DNA of 6,023 bases, from positions 1 through 6,023 of the forward strand of contig JAKBPM010000049.1 of NCBI GenBank assembly GCA_021829515.1, written 5' to 3'. This DNA comes from Nitrospirota bacterium. Lineage in GTDB: Bacteria; Nitrospirota_A; Leptospirillia; Leptospirillales; Leptospirillaceae. Both the position numbers and the translations under genes were made by a program. The stretch's first letter is position 1. Every line of letters begins with the position of its first letter. The notes under the pieces were generated by a model. The model was not told where the DNA came from. It searched no databases and saw nothing but the letters and a program-made list of their open reading frames with translations. This document shows, in pieces, positions 5,934-6,023 of the stretch.

Positions 5934-6023
5934 TCACTTTTCAAAAGTTATATGGTATGGAGTACACAACAAGAATAGCAATGTACCTGAAAAATCTATT
6001 GTCCCGTCAGGCATTACCGGCGG
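5934..6023 (-). CDS. Possible C-terminal fragment of a gene entering from the right edge
   Basis: On the minus strand only one of three frames is open at the right edge. It runs 29 codons (containing MPDGTIDFSGTLLFLLC and TPYHITFEK) to a TGA at 5936-5934, 44 bp before the next ATG at 5889. The TGA overlaps a GTG (5937-5935) in the next gene's frame as GTGA, a common coupling arrangement. The fragment is too short to identify, and a plus-strand frame from about 5956 is also open to the edge. Confidence 0.25.
   Translation of the reverse strand, partial: PPVMPDGTIDFSGTLLFLLCTPYHITFEK

Noticed and set aside
5990..6023. The right-edge sequence as a transposon end.
   Set aside because: No matching inverted copy is present elsewhere in the window and no target duplication can be seen.

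Overview
The window looks like a stretch of chromosome from a Gram-negative-type bacterium. It encodes a Sec-exported periplasmic beta-propeller protein and a lipobox lipoprotein, and coding strands are moderately GC-rich with strong Shine-Dalgarno sites. The feel of the proteins, with an exported propeller protein lacking any cysteine, would suit an acidophile such as Leptospirillum (Nitrospirota). That is only an impression; nothing in the window proves the taxon.

Layout, left to right. (1) Positions 1-1134, minus strand: an intact but edge-truncated MGDG-synthase/UgtP-type glycosyltransferase whose reading frame stays open to the window edge. (2) Positions 1135-1332: a divergent control region with a strong AT-rich inverted repeat just before the next gene. 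(3) Positions 1333-2523, plus strand: a 396-residue major facilitator superfamily (MFS) membrane transporter. (4) Positions 2535-4028, minus strand: a 497-residue secreted PQQ-like beta-propeller protein, convergent with the transporter and only 11 bp away. (5) Positions 4029-4481: an AT-rich divergent intergenic region. (6) Positions 4482-4838, plus strand: a small TPR-like lipoprotein, followed by a possible terminator. (7) Positions 4839-5203: no supported gene. (8) Positions 5204-5238: a very clear terminator hairpin. (9) Positions 5342-6023, minus strand: lower-GC sequence with a frameshifted gene that has a weak phage head-protein look, preceded by the tail of another reading frame entering from the right edge. 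This last part may be a decaying prophage or mobile-element fragment.

The genes do not form one operon. They alternate in direction, and most are envelope-related: membrane glycolipid synthesis, inner-membrane transport, a periplasmic propeller protein and a lipoprotein. I see no CRISPR array, tRNA, rRNA, complete insertion sequence or recognisable defence system. The signals most worth checking are the three-armed repeat at the transporter start codon, which could form two mutually exclusive hairpins or act as an operator, and the broken phage-like gene at the right end.
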